Of a stretch of 64,000 nucleotides of DNA, positions 1-13,256 are shown one piece after another. The notes under the pieces are model-generated. The model made no database searches. It worked only from the letters and a program-made list of their open reading frames with translations, and was not told where the DNA came from. The DNA is from Centroberyx gerrardi (taxonomy: Eukaryota > Chordata > Actinopteri > Beryciformes > Berycidae): positions 6,132,001 to 6,196,000 of the forward strand of contig NC_136020.1 of assembly GCF_048128805.1 (NCBI RefSeq), given 5' to 3'. Each line of letters begins with the position of its first letter. Position 1 is the first letter of the stretch. Both the position numbers and the translations under genes were made by a program.

Positions 1-140
1 GTACACACACACATCATCACAGGTACAGTGTGTCATTGTGAGTAATTGGCGGTGCATTCAGAGGCAGAGCGTGCAGGGTTGAGTGACAGGTATAAGGCCG
101 CACACTTCCTGTGAACTTCTCATCAACCACGGGCGCTGTA

Positions 141-171
<31 letters not shown>

Positions 172-1462
172 GGCTGTCTCGACCAAGTTTGGCTTTCCCA
201 TCTCTTATCTACTTCACCTGCCCCTTGTCCACACAGCCTGAGGTCTCGTATAGAGAGTTCACCCAAAATAAACACTTTTCCCGGCGTGTGTGTTTGTGTG
301 TGTAGAGCCATAGGTGTGCTGTACGGCCTTTTGTTAAAGCGAGTGTTAAAAAAAAAAAAAGCAGCGCAGCCTCCCTATCTATACATCTACTGTGGCCGGC
401 TCGCAGCCCCGGCTTGCGTCGAAAGCGGTTCTGCTAAACGGTGGACTCATAGCAAATTGACTATTACTTCAAAGTGGCCTGTGATTATGTCCCTGAGTGA
501 TTGGGGGGGGGGGGGGGGGGGGCTGTTAAGAGGGAGCCACTTCAGCATTGCCAGTGAACCCGCGAAGGAATGCCGGTGCGGTGCCGAGCAGCGAGGGAAA
601 ACGCCGGCGGAGACGCACGAATCCCACAGAGGCGAACGGCCGAGCTCGAACACACACACACGTAAACACTCGTTCCTGCGCAGGGGCGGGTGAGCGGAGA
701 GGTCGCGCAATTCCAAGAAGCAATAGAGAGAAAGAGTTAAATATGATAAAACGCGAAGGAATTAAAACCCATACAGAGGGAAACGCCGCGATGCGTAGAC
801 TCACACGTACACACCGAACGCAGGGAGCACTGGGGGCGGCAAAATCATTAGCTAAGCACACCGGGGGAAAAGACCTCCAAACACTTCCATTACATTCCAA
901 TTGTTGCCAGATTTTCCAACTTTTTCGGGACCAAACTGCACTCGCTTGCCCTTTCTCTCCCCCCCCCCTCTCCACATCAAAAGGACAATGGAGACAAGCA
1001 GAAAGCGAAGGAGGAGGGATGAAAGACAGCGGGCGCGGGAGAGGGAGAGAGAAACTCTGGCAGCGGAGAGACCCAGGGAGCGAGGCCCCCGTACGCCTCG
1101 TTTTTTAATGGGAATAATAAGCTTCTATCTCAGGCAATTAAGTCTGCGTTCGATACTTATCTCGGAGCAGAGGTCCACTGTGCCATCTAAAGAAAATGTT
1201 TGCGTTTGAAAAACTCTGTCAAATAAACAAAGATAAGGGGGGGAACACGTATGCGCGCCGCCTATCGCATCCGACCTCGGCTTTGTTCTAGGAGGGATAA
1301 GTGACTCTGAGGCAGGTTTTCTGGAGCGGTTCGGCCCGTTACCGTTGCCATATGCTGCTGGTTTACATAGATGGGAACAGATAGAAACACTACTGTAGGT
1401 GAACACAAGGGGAATACCATCAAACAGAACAGCTAAAGACTTCATCGCCATTGAATGTTGTA
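1..1462. other. Non-coding stretch, GC-rich island
   Basis: It has (AC)n at 141-164, the poly-G run at 503 and a GC-richer part at 540-1110 with many CpGs. The ORFs here (for example 548-1108) have low-complexity Arg/Thr/His translations and no family match I recognise. No supported gene. Confidence 0.4.
503..522 (+). repeat. 20-bp poly-G run
   Basis: An uninterrupted run of 20 G. The exact length may be affected by sequencing error. It is flanked by GC-rich unique sequence. Confidence 0.8.
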
Positions 1463-1903
1463 GTGTTCGACTGATATGTGTTTTTGAAGGCTGATACCAA
1501 TAGTTTTAGACTGAAGTCATCTATTCGTATTTGGTGCCGATATTCAATATCTTGAAATTTGACCATTTTCATGCCAAATAATTACAAGGATTAAGTGTTT
1601 CCTCCAGAATTGTATTCTTGTCAGGGTGGAAAAGCCCATTTAGACCATCATGGGACACTAAAACTCTCCACTGCACTTATTCAGTGGTAGGGGAAACTCT
1701 GGGATATATTAGAATTAATTTACAAAAACATAATTGAACAATTAAATGAATAATTAAAATGTGCAAAGACAATAAAATGTCATTGCAGGTTTTTATGTAG
1801 CAGTGGTCAGGAACCTCCATCATATCCGCAGTAAACAGAATGACTGGATGATATCTGATTTAACAAAAGGCCAATATCAGCCTGATATATCAGTCTAATC
1901 CTA
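1463..1903 (-). mobile_element. Family A inverted-repeat element, copy 1
   Basis: The copy is recognised by shared blocks: the terminal motif TCGACTGATATG, the internal GTCCCATGATGG and GTTTCAGAGGCTTTTCCACC blocks (degenerate here), and a far end reading GATATATCAGTCTAATCC. The ends are inverted versions of GGGTTNGACCGATAT, and there is no ORF, so it is a non-autonomous element (MITE-like). It is in reverse orientation. Confidence 0.7.
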
Positions 1904-2504
1904 CAATGTATACAATTACAACTTACAAACTCTATAATGCAGCCATGTAACTCCAAATCCTATAACATGATTGCTATGGGAAGGCACTGTTGGGTACAAG
2001 AGGAATGGAACATGACTTGTAACAGCTAGATAATGGTTTCCTTTATCTGCTCAGACACCAAAAACAAACAGAGAGTGTTTTCGTTCTTGTCGATTCTTTT
2101 TGGCGTGTAAAATATATCTATCGGCATCGCATCGGCTCTATCAGCAGGTCACATCTAGAACTTTCCCTTCACCCAGGTCATGTGTCTGCTGTCACATGTT
2201 ACCCGGCAACCAAACATCCTGAAATACAACATTTCTTACATTCACACATATAGGAGCACGTGCTCGTCCATACGCACGTACAGTTACACAAGAGCGCAGG
2301 CACACACACACACAGGAATGCTGGCACGCACACATCGTCGTTACGATAAGAATACAATTTTTGGAAAACAAAAAATGTTATCTATCTTAAAAATGGAAAT
2401 ATGTTACTTTTGAAATGAATTAAAATGTAAAATATAACAAAACATTTACTAATTTATATTGTTGTTTAAAAATAACAAATTATTATTATTATTATAGCAG
2501 CCAT

Positions 2505-2910
2505 TAGGGTTATATTGGCTTGTTAAAATCAGCCAGTCAGTGTCGTCCACCTCTGATATGATGGATATGATGCAGTTTGATTGATTAATTGATCAATACT
2601 ACACTGGCTGTCTATGGGAGGCCCTTAACCTGAAATGATTCTAATGTGACTAATCAGATTCCACACATGAATATGTTAGCATTATTAATTATTATTATTA
2701 CCCTTGGTGTCCCATGATGGTCTAAACTTTCCACCCAGACAAGAATACAATTCTGGGCAAAACACTGAATTTTTTTAATCTTTTTTAAATCTTTTGGCAT
2801 GAAAACAGACACATTTAACCATATTGAATATCAGCACAACATCAGCTATCGGCAGCTTCAATCCAAAAATATCGGTATCGGCCTTCAAAAACATGTATTG
2901 ATCGAACCCT
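2505..2910 (+). mobile_element. Family A element, copy 2
   Basis: This is a near full-length copy. It has the block CAGTCAGTGTCGTCCACCTC, then the ATGATGGATATGATGCAG block, and a right end with TATCGGTATCGGCC and ATTGATCGAACCC. It lies only 0.6 kb from copy 1, which is in the opposite orientation, so the two could pair as an inverted repeat. Confidence 0.75.
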
Positions 2911-3042
2911 TGTGACCATTATGTTGATGGATGATTGCAGTCTAATAAGCATACGTGTCTAAAACACTGCTTAGTGAAACAGCAGTCAGCCAACAAGATG
3001 GAAAAACTCAGCAAGTTGCCTTGGTAACCACTTGGGGTGCAC

Positions 3043-3086
<44 letters not shown>

Positions 3087-5207
3087 TTCAGTGTGATATA
3101 TCTAATATGAAGCCTGATCTCAGATGCCACAGGCTCTGTGCTGGGAGGTGTAATGTGCCATGGACTGGACCGGGCTTTGTATGTTTTCCTACTGGTCGGG
3201 ACGCCGAGGCCAAACCAACACGCTGAGGCCCCCTCTGACGCTGAGAGCCCGCGCCGCCGCGGGGTCGCGACCCCTGCCGGAGTGTCTCACGGGTCACGGG
3301 GGTCGGGTCGATCGGAGGGGAATGTTATCCGCAGCATCGGCGTTTATTTGTTTAATTTTCCGTCGAACCCCGGTGTCTGCCTCTGATCAAGATTACGGTG
3401 GATTAGAGCGGGAGAGCGCGGCCGGGGGAAAGCCGAGGAGAGAGAGCGAGGGAGAGAGCGCCTACTGCTTCAAATTAGGTTGGAAAAATAATCTGGCGTT
3501 ACCTCAGCAAACATGGCACTTTAAACTTATTGTCGAAAGTCAAATAAGCTTTACAAACCGCGAAAACACTCTCAGGCCGCGCGGCTGAAGGGGACGGCGA
3601 TTCACATGAAGGTCACTCCAAGTGTCATGAATAGTTTTCTCCTCTGAACCACGTCTCTGTTTTCCCTCTCACTCGATCTGCTGAACCACTTAAACACACT
3701 GAGGGCTAAAGAAGGAAAAGAGCGTTTACGTAATTCAGCCTCGGAAAACACTGCTGTGATCGTATATTATACTCAAAATTAAAAAAAGACTTTGACAGAC
3801 ATAGTCATATTGGCTTTCACAAAATAAAATGTTCATATTCACCTTTTTTCTGTCATTATACCTCACAGATATATTATGCATTGAAAATAAATCATATGAG
3901 TCATATATCACGAGTAGCATACAGTGAACAGCAGGAAATTAGTAAAAACAGGAGGTCAAGGGTTTCGTGATTGTGACTGGATGCTTTCCAATATTATGGC
4001 GAGGGAATCAAAGCGAAAAATTCTACATTTTTGCATTTAAAAATAGATCTTTAAACTTTGATCTCTACAAGGAGGGATTTTGTGTGTTTTGAAACACAAA
4101 ACTGCAAAATTTGAACTGCCTTGCCACAAATTTTACGATCAAGCCACAACAAATGCAATTCACAAAAAGGACAAATTTCTTATTGAAATTGGAAAAAAAA
4201 TTTGAGCTAGGTGATTTTTTTTATTCAGAAATCTGCTGTTTAAAAGCCCAGTCAGTAATTACAGTATATACTTTCCTTCCCCTGCAGCTGGCTTTGTTGG
4301 CATAGTGATTTATTTGACTAAAAACATTTTCACAATTTATTGACTTTTATGTCTAAACTTCTCATACAAGAACTAGTTGATGTGAAAGCTGTATATGAGG
4401 TTTTGATGTATTTTGAGGCTCTGAAACATTGTAACATTTGTAATAGAGTGCTTTTGCTTATAAGTTCTCAAAAAGTTCTCAAAAGCTTGTTTTCCATCTA
4501 CTAGTCAAACTACAAAGACTTATCTCAAATATGAATGAATAAATGAATTCTTTATTTTCCATGTCATGCTGCATTAGTGGCCCGTCCTACTCGGGATTCC
4601 ACGACACGCAAAAATACTGTCTGTCCCCCAGAATACCGACCAGACAAATAAATACAGGATCGTATCTTTTCTCGCTGCGTGACTGATAAACGGCTTGTTT
4701 TGCTCCGTGAAACGTGTGGCGAGCCTGTCTGGAACGCTACACTGTACGTGTACACCTTATAAAATTTTAACCTTACGACTCGAGTTTTGTTTCGTAGCCA
4801 CAACAACCATTGTAGACACAAAGTAATCATGTATTTGTTGCCTTTAAGCAGGGATGGCCGACCAGACAGGGACACTAGTGCCACTTTAACCAAACCAGTG
4901 AACTCCTCAACACACACACACACCCAAAGTACAAAGAGAACGAGGAGGAGAAATTCCTGGTGGCCTGAACCCTCATGTGGGACGAGAACAAAAAAACTCT
5001 GAGTGACCCCTTGATGCTGGAGGCAACGCAACAATACGCTTAATTTGCTGTGCGAGTACCTGTGTCCCTGTGAGGTGTGTGTACCTGTGTGTGTGCGTGC
5101 TTTGTGTGCGTATGTGTGTGTGTGTGTGTGTGGACACAGGGAGAGCCCAAACACTGCGGCGCCAGCAGTCTGCCCTTCCCTTGAGAACGTAACGGCTGAG
5201 TGCCATC

Positions 5208-5242
<35 letters not shown>

Positions 5243-6923
5243 CAGAGAGAGAGACAGGCAGGAGGGTTGTGTGTGTGTGTGTGAGGGGGCGGGGGGGGGG
5301 TTGCTTAATATCCGTGCCATGTGAGGCAGCAGGTAAAGGTTTCCAGTTGACGCCGGTGATGCCGCTTTGTCCTCGCCAGTCACCTGAAGCAGTTGACTGG
5401 AAGAGAGTTCGGTGTCGCTGTGACTCAGCCTGACTAACGCCTCACACTGTACTTAACTATAGTTACTCACAGGCACATTAAAAACTACATTCATACAAAA
5501 AAAATCCTCAAACAACAGGGATTTCCTGTACTCCTCCTCTCCAAAACAAACTCAGGATCTGTGATTCGCTACAAGAGAACGTCCAGCACTTCAAAAACGA
5601 ATTCACACTCCTCTACTTCACACCGCGTGATAATCCTGCTGTCCGATGCCAACGCAGGAATACTGTCTAAATTCTCCTTTTAATCTGTAGAGAGGGGGGA
5701 GGGGGGTTGGATGTATGAGAGAATATGAAAATAGGGTGAACTCCAAAGCCCCCTGTGCTTACTCCATCAGAAATGCACTTCTGCTGCGCTCGGCACAATC
5801 CTAATGCCAAAACATTTACCCACAGTCTCCCCGCCCCCCCTTCTTCCCCCTTTCCAAGTTCCAGTTCAATTCATTCATTTTAAATCAATCCAAACCCTCT
5901 CTCTCTCTCTCTCTTTTTTTTTTTTTTTTATGTTTTAAAAACAAGAGAACCGTAACTGGCCAAGTTCAGTCGCACCCCGAGAGTGTAGGGGAGGCGGGGG
6001 CGCGTTGAGCCGAGCCAAAAATCACTGAAACTCAATCTGGTTACGGGGCAGCTCTTTATTTTCACTGACTGATAACTGATTCTTAAACACTGTTTTATAC
6101 ACTAACTAGTTAGACAAATAGAAAAAATTCCAGGGAGTGAAAAGATATTTTTGCGCAATTGTGTACACTTTTTTTACACTTTTAGATGATGCGACCAATA
6201 CGGAGGGTCCCCGCGACGGACCGCTTTCCCCAGTTTTGCCCACAGCGGTGCTTAAAGTTTCGAATCTAATCCGGTTCCGTCTGTATCAAGGCCATCACAT
6301 CCGCCCACATTCTCAGAGCTACGCCTGTCAATATCATTCTCCTCAATGTTTCCACTTTGACGCGAGAAGTCAAACCTCGCCGATGCGTACGCGCAAACCC
6401 CAAAGAAAACAAAAGCAGCGCTGTTCAGACGGCTCTAATTCCCTTGACAGCGTTCCAGCCAGTCCCACTTAAGGTTATTATGGGCTATAAATACACCGGT
6501 TACCGGGGCTAGAATGTCAACGCTGTTTGCCCTCGTTAAGACACATAATTACCTCATTTACATCTCGTTTCCTCCCCAAAATCGGAAGCCATTATGCGCC
6601 CCCGCACTCGGCTACCCCTCCTCTAAGACAAACACTACCCCCCCACCCCACCCCTCCCCCCCGCCGACGATTAGAGTCATCATCCAATCAGCTTCCGAGT
6701 CGCATGTTTTTTTGGAAGGGGGGGAACGCTCCCAGGAGTCGGGATGGGGGGGACGGGAGGCCGGACTGGACCGGACTGGACAGAAACCCACAGGGAAAAG
6801 GCTCATGGGAGCTGGGATGCTCAGACAGGCAGCAAAAGACTTTCTCACTGGAGCCATTTTAATACGCTTTCCACCAATAGCCTGTGATTTGTATTAGGAG
6901 AAAGCCCCACACACATTTAGTCC
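2911..6923. other. Non-coding stretch
   Basis: The contents are (AC)n at 3046 and (AG)n at 5212, unique-looking sequence at 3100-3600 (CpG-rich) and 6130-6480, and C-rich sequence at 6600-6680. No coding exon was recognised on either strand. Confidence 0.4.
3046..3081 (+). repeat. (AC)n microsatellite
   Basis: About 18 dinucleotide units without interruption. Confidence 0.9.
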
Positions 6924-7256
6924 CTCAATACTTCACTGGTTGTCTATGGGAAGCCCTGAACCTGAATTGATTCTAATGAGACATTTTCATCAGATTCCAC
7001 ACAAGTATACATGTTTTATTATTATCCTGGGTTTCAGTGGAGAGTTTTAGTGTCCCATGATGGTCTAAATGCTGTTTCAGAGGCTTTTCCACCCTGACAA
7101 GAACAAAATTCTGAGGGAAACACTCCTAATTTGGGGATTTTTTTGGCATGACAATTGTCAAATTTAAAGATATTGAGCATTGGCACAAAATATCATCTTC
7201 AAACCAAAAATATCGGGATTGGTATCGGCCTTCAGAAACCCTTATCGGTCAAACCG
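6924..7256 (+). mobile_element. Family A element, copy 3 (left end missing)
   Basis: It starts within the block CACTGGTTGTCTATGGGAAG and runs through GTCCCATGATGGTCTAAATG to a right end with TATCGGTCAAACC. The left third is absent. Confidence 0.7.
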
Positions 7257-7530
7257 TGACCCTTAGCATACATAAACACAAAAACACACTTAGGCAACCA
7301 GGTGGTTTAAGGCACAATGTGTGTGTGTGTGTGTGTGCGTGCGTGCACATGTATGTGTAGGTGTGTGTGTGTGTGTATGTGTGTGTGTGTGACTGTGCCC
7401 CAGACTTCCCAGGGTGAGTGTGTGACCCAACGGTAACCTTTGTGGTTTTCTAATGGGGACAAAGTATGGGGAAGGGGCGGGGGGGGGACTTTCCTGCCCA
7501 TGGAAATTGGCTTAGGGTCAACCTGTGCAC

Positions 7531-7534
<4 letters not shown>

Positions 7535-7574
<40 letters not shown>
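7535..7574 (+). repeat. (CA)n microsatellite
   Basis: About 20 uninterrupted units. This is part of a dense cluster of CA/TG tracts at 7.3-8.6 kb (others near 7317, 7360, 7951, 8128, 8339, 8457). Confidence 0.9.
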
Positions 7575-7585
<11 letters not shown>

Positions 7586-8336
7586 ATACAAACACACGCC
7601 TACAGTATTTAAGGACAGTACAGACAAAACAAAGCTATGTGAAGCATGCAGGGACGGATTTATGTGTCAGAGGGAAATATAATCTGTAGAAATGATCGGA
7701 GAGGCTTCATTCCTCACATGGTTGACAGGTTGCAGCCTCTGTCTAGCCACGTCAACAACAACAACAACAACCACAGCAACCACAACAGAAGAGACAGAAG
7801 CAGCCTCTCTCTTCCCTCTTATCCCTCCGACAGCGATTTCCTCCTATTTCTTCTTTTCCCTCCTTTCTCTTCTCTTCTCCTTCGTTTTCCCTCCTACTAC
7901 CCATCTTTACCGGCTTACCGTTTACTTATACGGTGGGAGTCTAGTACATTGTGTGTGTGTGTGTGTGTGTGTGTTATAACAGTATTACAGCAGTGGTTGT
8001 GTATGAAAACAGCAGATAAGAGAGCAGGATGATGAAATGTGAAGCAACAACACATGACCCAGCTTAAAGATCACAGATAAAAACAAACACGCTATATACT
8101 GTACCTCCACGTGCACGTGTTCGCCACGCACACACACACACACACACACACATACAGCCACAAAAACACATATATATATATATATACACACATGCAAAGT
8201 ATACATACATTTGAACAGACAAATACACACTATGCTATGAAAGTATGGTATGGAAGACATTGTTACATTTATAAATGTTACACACACACACAGAAAAGCG
8301 AATGTGCACCATATGTATTTGAGAGTTTGTGTGTGT

Positions 8337-8368
<32 letters not shown>

Positions 8369-8700
8369 TCAGTAATGACACAAGGAGGCCAGTTCAGCAT
8401 AGTAAATGAAAAAGACATGATAAGATCGGTGAGACGGGTCGAGTGTGAGTTGGGTTTATGTGTGTGTGTGTGTATGTGTGTGTGTGTGGGTGGGGGAGGT
8501 GGAGGAGAGGAGCATGGGAAGAGGGATGGAGGTACACACACACACACCTCATTTTCACCGTTCCAATAATGCAGAGCGGGCGAAAGCACTGCCACGAAAT
8601 CCAGCGCGGAGGGCTTTCGTTACAGTAGAAGAAGAAGAAAAAAAGACGGGGTTGATATGCAAATCTCTACAGCAGAGCACACAAAAGTACTTTCAGACTA

Positions 8701-8867
8701 GGGTTACACTATACTATATACTGGTTTGCTGATATATGGCGCTGATATTGGCCTTTTATTACACAACAGATATTGAATATCGCCACAAAATATTGGCTGT
8801 CAGCAGTTTCAATCCAAAAACAACTGTATCTGTATCAGTCTTCAAAAACACATATTGGCAGAACCAT
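8701..8867 (+). mobile_element. Family A element, copy 4 (internally deleted)
   Basis: Only the two ends are kept: GATATTGGCCTTTTATTA at the left is joined directly to the ATTGAATATCGCCACAAAAT block and the right end. Most of the middle is missing. Sequence around 9000-9035 looks like a further small fragment of the same family. Confidence 0.65.
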
Positions 8868-9972
8868 ATCCTCATGAAAAGATATACGTGACATTTAATT
8901 CAGGACAAGCCGTCATCCACACTCATACATGCATAAACACAAAAAACACACGCAGAAAACATAGAATACTTTTTTTTTTTGCAAGGAAAATGTTCACATT
9001 TAAAGATGAATATCTGCACAAAATATCAGCTCTCTCTCTCATGCTCAACCCCCCACCCCCCTACCCACCCACACACACACACACACACACACCCATTACC
9101 ACCCCAATAACATGCCGAACGGAGAACAATACACAAAACAAGACAAATACCCTTCAGTTGAAAAGAGTACAACCTTATAAGCACAAGTCCAATAGCTGAT
9201 AGTGTAATTAGAGGTTAACTGAACCTAGGTCAAGTCCAGTCTCAGATAATGATACATTTGGTAGATTCTGTGTACTGTCATGAATTTGGACTCATTTACA
9301 GCGGTGCAAACTCTTGGCCAAACACAGTCTGTCAGATTCAGCCACCATTTCTAACGGAAATGGGTTAAACTCTCACTGACCGATATACAGAATTCATTCA
9401 TTACGTGAACCGCTAAGCCACTGAAGGAACAAATCACTCACATTTGTACGGTGTCTCTTGACCAGAAGGTGGCGCTGCCTACACGGCTGGACACTTCATT
9501 CAGTCCAATACAGCAAGTGACTAACCCACACACTACCAGCTGAACCACTGAACCGAACCAACTGAACGAATCATACAATTCGTACAAGACAACAATGAAT
9601 GAATGAACAAGGAAGTTAGGGTTAGAATTTGTGAGTTTGTTGCGACTGTGGTTTATTACGGCCATTTTGGAGAGTAGGCAGCCAGCATTGAAGTCATTGC
9701 CAAAGTAGACAAATAACAATAACAATCGCTTGTAACTGTTCAGAGTGCAGTCCGACCACAGATACTTATCAATTTGAGTTTTTGTTTCAGTTCTGTTCAC
9801 TTTCAAGTATGATTCAAATGAATGATTGATCATAAATAGACCCATCACTAAGAGGTTTAATTGATCCTTCATTTCTCTTCTTTCCTCTGAGTCTCCTTTC
9901 CTTTGTCTGTTTTAACCTTTGACACCAACACAGTCTTCCGCTCCATTGCAAAAAGTTGAACTCAAACTGGGT

Positions 9973-9974
<2 letters not shown>

Positions 9975-10019
<45 letters not shown>
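9975..10019 (+). repeat. (TG)n microsatellite
   Basis: About 22 uninterrupted units, followed by GT-rich variants. This is one of the longest tracts in the window. Confidence 0.9.
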
Positions 10020-10024
<5 letters not shown>

Positions 10025-10773
10025 GTGTGCGTGTGTGTTATCAGTGCATTTATCAGAGCCGTGTTTCCCTTCTGCTTCCCTTTTGTCTCTCTCCTCTTGC
10101 CGTCTCTTGTGGAGAATTTTGAATCGTGTATCAGTGTAGAGGAAAACACACACACACACACACACTCACACACCAATCAGTACCTTGTGTGTTCTCTATC
10201 TGATATAGACTTGATCAGGGTGGCATATAGAGGGTCTCCAATGACAGTGGTCTCCACACACTCAGAGTCTCTCACACACACACACACACACACACTCAGC
10301 CCTTTGGTCTGATAACAGCAGGTGGAGGGGAGAGGGAAGTTGAGGGACAGATATATTTTTTCCGGATGGACAGGTATGGTTTTGGCCACGCTCCGCTACT
10401 CCGGGACACCTCAGTGATTGGCATGGAGACTGGGTCGCCTCCTCCACTGACAGATTATTCATATCGCCTAGTTAGGTTTCATGAAGCAATTATATGTCTT
10501 CACACTCCGCCAACTTTGGGAATGGCAGACTATAGCAACATACGCTATACGGTCTCTGACGGCCGGGAACGCCTGTCACCGAGGAAGAGGAAGGTGGTGT
10601 GTCGGGGGTCCTGTGGAAAGTCAGGTTCGAGCTCATGTGACTATTATCTGTGTATTACATATAAATAAATCTTTGTTTTGCTATTATCGCCAATTGCTGT
10701 AACACAATAGTGATTCAACCTATAGCCGGTTCATGACAGCTTTTACATTCTCTGTTTGTAACACCTGGTAGGA

Positions 10774-11000
10774 AGTGATGCATTGTACGTTTCCGGTTTG
10801 ATTTGAATGAATAGAAGAAGAACTGGGTAGTTAGCGTGAGCAGCGATAGCCACCATGGCTGAACAGACAAAGAAAAGAGAAATTGCATCAACGGCCCGCA
10901 TTTGATGCAAAACAGAAACAGAAGGGAAAAAGACGTCACAGTGCTGGACACACTGTTTGATTGACAGCTGATCTCGGGTCAGGCGATCTGACCAGTAGCG
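10774..11000 (+). repeat. Family B interspersed repeat, longest copy
   Basis: Part of this stretch recurs inside family A copy 8 (17695-17778), part in reverse at 51550-51605, and a short piece at 13128-13148. It contains a strong Kozak-type start, AGCCACCATGGCTGAACAG, but the reading frame closes after about 16 codons. It may descend from the 5' end of a mobile gene. No family name can be given. Confidence 0.5.
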
Positions 11001-11523
11001 TGTCGGCATGATTTGAACGGGGGGTTCAAATTTGATTTTGAAGTTTCGCCCCCCCCCCAATGCCGAAACGAAACCTCAAAATCGAAACCCATTTCCAACC
11101 AATGCCCTATTAACCCCCTGTCAAACTGTCATAACTTGCCTCCTCGTGTGTCAGCGTTGGGGAGAGAGTGATTCAACAGAATTTGCCGCTGATTACTCAG
11201 CCAGTACAGCAGAAAACCACATAATCACTGTAGCCTGACTGCCTCTGAAAACAGACATGTACGCGGCGCTGAAAGACGTGGCTGCATTGACAGGGCGAGC
11301 ACGTAGGCACGGCGCTCCCAGCAAGAAACAGATTTGATAAAAATAAACCTGGTCTGAAAGAGGCTACACACACACACACACACACACACTCGCACGCACA
11401 AACGGAACTTGTTCAAAACACTTGACAACCTTTGCAATGACATCATGGGAAAACTGTCAGTGGGTTTTGTTTTTGGCAACAGACGCTAAACACCTACATA
11501 CGGTTTAAGAGGTGGGCACTCTT

Positions 11524-11528
<5 letters not shown>

Positions 11529-11564
<36 letters not shown>

Positions 11565-11608
11565 CTCTCTCTCTTCATCTCACACACACACACACACACA
11601 CACACACA
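11529..11608 (+). repeat. (CT)n then (CA)n compound microsatellite
   Basis: (CT)n at 11529-11557 and (CA)n at 11581-11608 are separated by a short pyrimidine-rich link. Confidence 0.88.
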
Positions 11609-11979
11609 GGCACTAAACCGTGCACAGCCCCGGTTCTCACACCGTCAGCTGTGACCTGGTTAGCTTTGGGCCGGTGTTTGAGCCTGGCCCTTGGTTGAGG
11701 TTGGCTGCTCAGACGGGGCATTAGTCCGCACACACACACACACACACACACACTGGCCACTGCGGCTAATTGAATGGCCAGGGCAGGAGGTCCAGGTCTT
11801 TATGCTCGTGGAGAGGAGCCATGAATATCTCTGTTTCATTTGGACTTCACACAGTGGGGGCGGTGGGAATAGGTGTGTGTGTGCGTGGGAAAGAACAGCC
11901 ACATGGCTCTGAATATTTACCTGCAGGAAAGATCTGAGTGTGTGTGTGTAAAAGCTTTTTGTATTCAAGGAAACATGAG

Positions 11980-12343
11980 TTCGCCAATATACAGAGGTGA
12001 TATTGGCCTTTTATTAGAAATCAGGTATCAGACAGTCAGTGCCTCTGATATGATGGATATGATGCAGTTTGATTGATTACATATTTATTGTAGAATTGAT
12101 CAATACTACACTGGTTGTCTATGATTCCAATTAGACATTTTAATCAGATTCCACACATGTAGGAATCCGTTTTATAATTATTATTATTATTATCAGCAGT
12201 AGTAGCAGTAGTTGTATCCTTGAGAGTTTTAGTGTCCCATAGTCTAAATACTGTTTCAGAGGCTTTTCCACCCTGACAAGAATGAAACTCTGTCGGAAAC
12301 AAGATGCTGTATTTTGGCACAAAATATCAGCTATCGGCAGCTT
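11980..12343 (+). mobile_element. Family A element, copy 5
   Basis: The left end (CCAATATACAGAGG, GATATTGGCCTTTTATTAGA) and the middle blocks are present. The right end stops at AGCTATCGGCAGCTT, where family C sequence begins. Confidence 0.7.
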
Positions 12344-12354
12344 GGGGTTTACCA

Positions 12355-12620
12355 TATTGCTGTTGTCATGTGAAAACCATAACTCCAATTTTAGTGATTT
12401 TTCACTTCAATGGAAAAATTACATGGTTCTCTATGGGTTGAGAAAATTCTACCATCCTTGACCTTATAAAAGCCTTTCAAACCCCATTGCATAAACTCAA
12501 AAATGCATTATGGTCAAGCTAAAAACAAGGCTTCTTTTCTTAGCTCCTGGAAAGTTGACATTTTGGAGATACGTGGTTCTCACCCAACTGTGATAATATC
12601 CAAATATAAGATCTGATTTA
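12355..12620 (+). repeat. Family C interspersed repeat, copy 1
   Basis: Blocks here, such as TTACATGGTTCTCTATGGGT and AGTTGACATTTTGGAGATAC, recur in reverse at 31640-31815 with moderate divergence. It directly follows family A copy 5. There is no ORF. Confidence 0.5.
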
Positions 12621-12869
12621 ATGGGTTTTCATTTCAGGCAATCTAAAAATATCTGTATAAACGTCATAAAAAATGGCAAAAAAAATTGGCATAACACACA
12701 TCAGTTGAACCCTAGTATATATGTACATGAATACCTGCATGGGTTTTTAGAATGTGTCTATTCTCATGCGTGTGTGTGTGTGTTGTGTGTTACTTGCATA
12801 CATGTGTGTGTCCGTACATGTATTGCATGTGCCCATATCTACATATACTCATTTCTATATATTTCAATT

Positions 12870-12945
12870 GGAAAGGAAAGGAAAGGAAAGGAAGGGAAAG
12901 GAAAGGAAAGGAAGGGAAAGGGGCGAGAGGAAAGGAAAGGATGAA
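12870..12945 (+). repeat. (GGAAA)n pentanucleotide tract
   Basis: Repeating GGAAA with some GGGAAA units, continuing into purine-rich sequence to about 13120. The plus strand is nearly pure purine over about 250 bp. Confidence 0.85.
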
Positions 12946-13220
12946 AAGGACAGGAACGAGGGAGAAAATGGAGTCTTGGAGGAGGAAAATGAAACCTCGG
13001 AGCAGGAGTTAAGGGAGAGGTGAGAGGACGGCGGCAGATAGATGGAGTGTAAGGGGAGAGGGAGGAGGAAGGGAAAATTGAAATGGTGTGATGAGAGCGA
13101 GAGGAGATGGAGGGGAAAGGGAAGAGCCGGCCCGTATTTGATGCAATAATGTGTTTGCTGATGTTCAGCATTCGCACAAGTCAAGTCACGTCCTTTGGAA
13201 TCAATGGATGAGTCACAGCA

Positions 13221-13251
<31 letters not shown>

Positions 13252-13256
<5 letters not shown>

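Larger units (their letters stand above)
8868..11979. other. Non-coding stretch
   Basis: CA/TG tracts dominate at 9060-9090, 9975-10030, 10146, 10272 and 11370-11610. The part at 9230-9860 looks unique or like an old repeat. The part at 10366-10670 has an open frame with no recognised domain and ends near an AATAAA at about 10664. Family B lies at 10774. Confidence 0.4.

Noticed and set aside
548-1108. 186-codon plus ORF and overlapping minus ORFs
   Set aside because: The translation is rich in Arg, Thr and His from GC- and CA-rich sequence. There is no domain, no splice context and overlapping ORFs on the other strand, so it is a composition artefact.
11370-11610. Regularly repeated short units as a CRISPR array
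   Set aside because: These are dinucleotide microsatellites without spacers, in a vertebrate genome.
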